From the IMG/VR virus record IMGVR_UViG_3300027773_000205, positions 1 to 31,366 of that record: a stretch of 31,366 nt of DNA. One strand, 5' to 3'. Each line of letters begins with the position of its first letter. Within the stretch, counting starts at the first letter, position 1. This document shows positions 29,168 to 31,366 of the stretch, in pieces. A model generated the notes under the pieces. The model saw nothing but the letters and a program-made list of their open reading frames with translations, was not told where the DNA came from and searched no databases. A program made the translations under genes and the position numbers. This DNA is from a virus.

Positions 29168-29236
29168 CTATGCTGTAAGCATAGGAAATACCCCCAGATC
29201 GTCCCCGTTTAGCAATGCCTTAAGCATAGCCTCATC
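29168..29236. other. short intergenic region with AAGCATAG repeats
   Basis: CTATGCT-GTA-AGCATAG is an inverted repeat at 29168-29184, and AAGCATAG recurs at 29222-29229 just before the capsid start. It may be an RNA-processing or regulatory element setting the high level of capsid mRNA. Confidence 0.35.
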
Positions 29237-30931
29237 ATGGAGACCTCCTTGAGTAACACCCCGAAACTCCCTCAGAAGTACGATGCGCTCATTGAACGGG
29301 TGCGCGGCCTCGATCCACAGCTTGCAACGCAGATGGTCGATGCCTTTGCGCCAGTTGTCAATGCCAGCATCGCGCAAACGCCGATCACTGAGCATCGGCA
29401 AGCCGTCGGCGACATCTATCGCAATACCACGCCGCCCAACGTGAGCGATCCGAAATCCGATCTCTCCCAGGCAACCATCGATCTTGTCAAGAATAGCCAG
29501 GCCGATATTACCCGCGCCGGAACCAACCTCGCAACGGGCTTCCTGGGCTACGATTTGCAGGCGCCGGCAGCGATGCTCGTTCCCTACCTCACGCCGCTCC
29601 TCAACATGACACCGCGTGAGCAGGGCGTGGGCATCGACACCCACCACTGGAAAGCGGTCACGGACCTCTTCGGCGGTAACGGTCCACAGAGCGTCATCGG
29701 CGCCGTTGATGACGGTGGCAATCCGCAGTTCGTGTCGCGCAACGTCGTACCGATGTCGAACACGTTTCAGACCATCGGCCTCCAGGATAGCCTGACCTTC
29801 CAGGCCGAATGGCGCGGTCAAAGCTTCGAAGGCGATCTGCGCGCACTGCTCACGGCGCAGCTCCTCTACGCCTTGAAGCTCGTCGAGGAAAACTGGCTCA
29901 TCAATATGAGCGATTACCTCTGGGCGCCGCCCTCGCCACTGGCTACCGCTGCCTCCACCGGCGGCACGATTGCCGCCGGCTCGTACTGGATCCAGGTCAC
30001 AGCGACGAACGCGAACGGCGAGTCTCTGGCCTCGAAGATCATCGGCCCGATTGCGACGAGTGGCAGCACCTCCAGCATTGCCCTCACGCTCTTTACCGTG
30101 CCGAATGCCGCCGGCTACAACGTCTATGTTGGCTCTGGCGCCACGCAACCCGCGAACGGCGCCATGTGGAAGCAGGTCGCAGGCAATTTCCAGGGCGGCG
30201 CAACCCCCGTGCAGCCGGCAACGCCAACCACTGGCAACTTCGCCGCGACATTGACCAGCCTTACCTCTAGCGGTGCCAATCCTCCCGCGACGAACACTGC
30301 CGCCGTCGCCCTCGGCGCATCCTCGCAGCCGCTGACCTTCCAGGGCGTACAGGCGATGATCTACGCGAATGCCGGCAACATCAACAATATCGTGACCGGC
30401 ACGGGCGCCCTGAAGGCGCTGATCTCGCAGCCAGCAGCATCCACTGGCTACCTCGCACTCAGCGATATTCAGAACCAGTTCTACAACATGTTCACTGCGT
30501 CGCGCGCCGATCCTCGCTACATCTTCGTCAGCCCGCTCGACGCCATCACCATCACCAACCTCGTCAGCAATGCCGGCAATACGCGCGTCGTGGTCACAGC
30601 GGATAACCTCAACGAGCAGAACAACCTCATCGCCGGCTACCGGGTGGCGAAGATCCTCAACGAAGTCACCAATAACGTCGCGACGATCATCTCGCTGCCC
30701 TACCTCGCACAAGGCACGATGATCTTTGGCAGCCTGGAATTTCCCTATCCCGTCGCTGGCTACAATAAGCCTCCGTATCGCGTGATTTACAACCGCGATT
30801 ACTACGGCGTCGATTATCCACCGACGCAGCAGAACCCGACAAAATGGGGCTTTGGAGATTTTGTGGATGAAACGCTCTGTATCGAGTTCCTCGGTGGCTG
30901 GGGAATTTTAAACGGCGTCGTGTATCATTGA
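29237..30931 (+). CDS. major capsid protein with an inserted Ig/FN3-like domain
   Basis: A 564-aa protein after the protease, the usual capsid place. The N-terminal and C-terminal parts fit an HK97-type capsid protein (FLGYDLQAPAAMLVPYLTPL; ending VDYPPTQQNP, then GFGDFVDETLCIEFLGGWG). Residues about 232-366 form an Ala/Gly/Thr-rich beta domain, SYWIQVTATNANGESLASKI, then AAGYNVYVGSGATQ, like Ig/FN3 domains that decorate virions. Without the insert it would be about 430 aa. A TTG at 29249 behind GGAG is an alternative start to the ATG at 29237. Forms the icosahedral shell. Confidence 0.82.
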   Translation: METSLSNTPKLPQKYDALIERVRGLDPQLATQMVDAFAPVVNASIAQTPITEHRQAVGDIYRNTTPPNVSDPKSDLSQATIDLVKNSQADITRAGTNLATGFLGYDLQAPAAMLVPYLTPLLNMTPREQGVGIDTHHWKAVTDLFGGNGPQSVIGAVDDGGNPQFVSRNVVPMSNTFQTIGLQDSLTFQAEWRGQSFEGDLRALLTAQLLYALKLVEENWLINMSDYLWAPPSPLATAASTGGTIAAGSYWIQVTATNANGESLASKIIGPIATSGSTSSIALTLFTVPNAAGYNVYVGSGATQPANGAMWKQVAGNFQGGATPVQPATPTTGNFAATLTSLTSSGANPPATNTAAVALGASSQPLTFQGVQAMIYANAGNINNIVTGTGALKALISQPAASTGYLALSDIQNQFYNMFTASRADPRYIFVSPLDAITITNLVSNAGNTRVVVTADNLNEQNNLIAGYRVAKILNEVTNNVATIISLPYLAQGTMIFGSLEFPYPVAGYNKPPYRVIYNRDYYGVDYPPTQQNPTKWGFGDFVDETLCIEFLGGWGILNGVVYH

Positions 30932-30962
30932 TCGCGCTGCATAGTTGCGTATACACACAACT

Positions 30963-30991
30963 GACAGAGTGAGAATGATTCTCACTCTGTC
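30963..30991. terminator. 14-bp hairpin between capsid and the next gene
   Basis: GACAGAGTGAGAAT pairs exactly with ATTCTCACTCTGTC around a single base. No T-tract follows and the next ribosome binding site starts at once, so it is more likely an attenuator or RNA-processing hairpin that lowers expression after the capsid gene. Confidence 0.5.
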
Positions 30992-31003
30992 GAGGAGAAG
31001 ACT

Positions 31004-31366
31004 ATGGCAGCCAGGAACACGAAGCCAGCCAAAGCAGTGCCAGGCACTCCCGAATCCACAGAGAAAGCATCACCTATCCAGAATGAACGGCGCAATGTGA
31101 GCGCAGAAGCCGCCGCCACAAGCCCGGCAAAAGCCATGCAGGCCACATCGTCCTCGCCGCCGGCCTCTGAGCCACGCCTGGCCGTGACGCTGCGCGCGCG
31201 CAATGGCTTTGAGTACCACATCGACATGGCGCGCTCCGTTGCCGAGGCGCTCATCGATCCCGATGTCCCCGATGCCTTCATCGAAGTACCAGGCCCGCGC
31301 GAGGGCATACGGCGCTTCCTGCATACCTCTGAAATCAAAGAGATCGACGTGCGCGGCCTCGAATAG
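31004..31366 (+). CDS. hypothetical head-associated protein
   Basis: A 120-aa protein that ends exactly at the window edge with a TAG stop, after CGAGGAGAAGACT. The first 55 residues are Ala/Ser/Pro-rich and disordered. The second half is folded (RLAVTLRARNGFEYHIDMAR, then IRRFLHTSEIKEIDVRG). By position it may be a head decoration or connector protein; no motif confirms that. Confidence 0.7.
   Translation: MAARNTKPAKAVPGTPESTEKASPIQNERRNVSAEAAATSPAKAMQATSSSPPASEPRLAVTLRARNGFEYHIDMARSVAEALIDPDVPDAFIEVPGPREGIRRFLHTSEIKEIDVRGLE

Noticed and set aside
29168-30712. Long minus-strand frame opposite the capsid gene
   Set aside because: Its translation is Arg/Gly/Asp-rich without motifs and mirrors the capsid codons. 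High GC at third positions makes such antisense frames common.

Overview
The window looks like most of the left part of a temperate phage or phage-plasmid genome (or an integrated copy of one) from a Gram-positive-like, moderately GC-rich host. Ktedonobacteria/Chloroflexota is my best guess. It rests on gene style only (an XRE regulator with a long TPR-like tail, leaderless promoters, IS110 and ArsR types), not on any marker gene, so it is an inference.

Layout. (1) Positions 1-1700: an IS110-type transposase on the minus strand with a structured non-coding leader that could hold a bridge RNA, then an ArsR-type regulator. (2) 2100-5640: a replication-like region. A small winged-helix-like protein and a larger Rep-like protein share a paralogous N-terminal segment. 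Each is preceded by a GC-rich hairpin and a CATAGTATGG element. The Rep gene carries three 21-bp-spaced iteron-like repeats followed by an AT-rich stretch, resembling the lambda O-gene origin. (3) 5640-9245: a membrane protein, a membrane-anchored HerA/FtsK-like ATPase whose 3' part contains 13 copies of GGAAAC/GTTTCC, and an actin-like ParM homologue. The ParM-like gene is preceded by two GTACCG-N8-CGGTAC inverted repeats and followed by a small candidate adaptor, which makes a possible ParMRC segregation module. (4) 9260-15330: many small genes of unknown function, a truncated methyltransferase, an XRE-TPR regulator with its own promoter and operator, and three perfect 21-bp tandem repeats at 13951-14013.

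(5) From 15340 the late region begins. A consensus promoter (TTGACA-17-TATCAT) is followed almost at once by an intrinsic terminator, which suggests antitermination control. Then come small genes, a small terminase-like protein, the large terminase, a clan GH-A glycoside hydrolase that may be a lysin, and, on the opposite strand, a tyrosine recombinase. After a set of overlapping small genes there is a DraRnl/Rnl5-like RNA ligase and a leaderless small gene. The head module follows: a portal fused to a MuF-like domain, a ParB/sulfiredoxin-like small protein, a prohead protease with scaffold-like tail, an HK97-type capsid protein carrying an Ig/FN3-like insertion, and the start of the connector genes at the right edge. 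Tail genes are not in the window.

Taken together, Rep, iterons, ParM-like segregation, packaging and head genes, and a tyrosine recombinase suggest a virus able to persist as a plasmid. Three short minus-strand genes inside the late region look like morons. A degenerate tRNA-Gly-like sequence lies antisense over the end of the portal gene. Function calls for most small proteins are open, and no homology search was possible.
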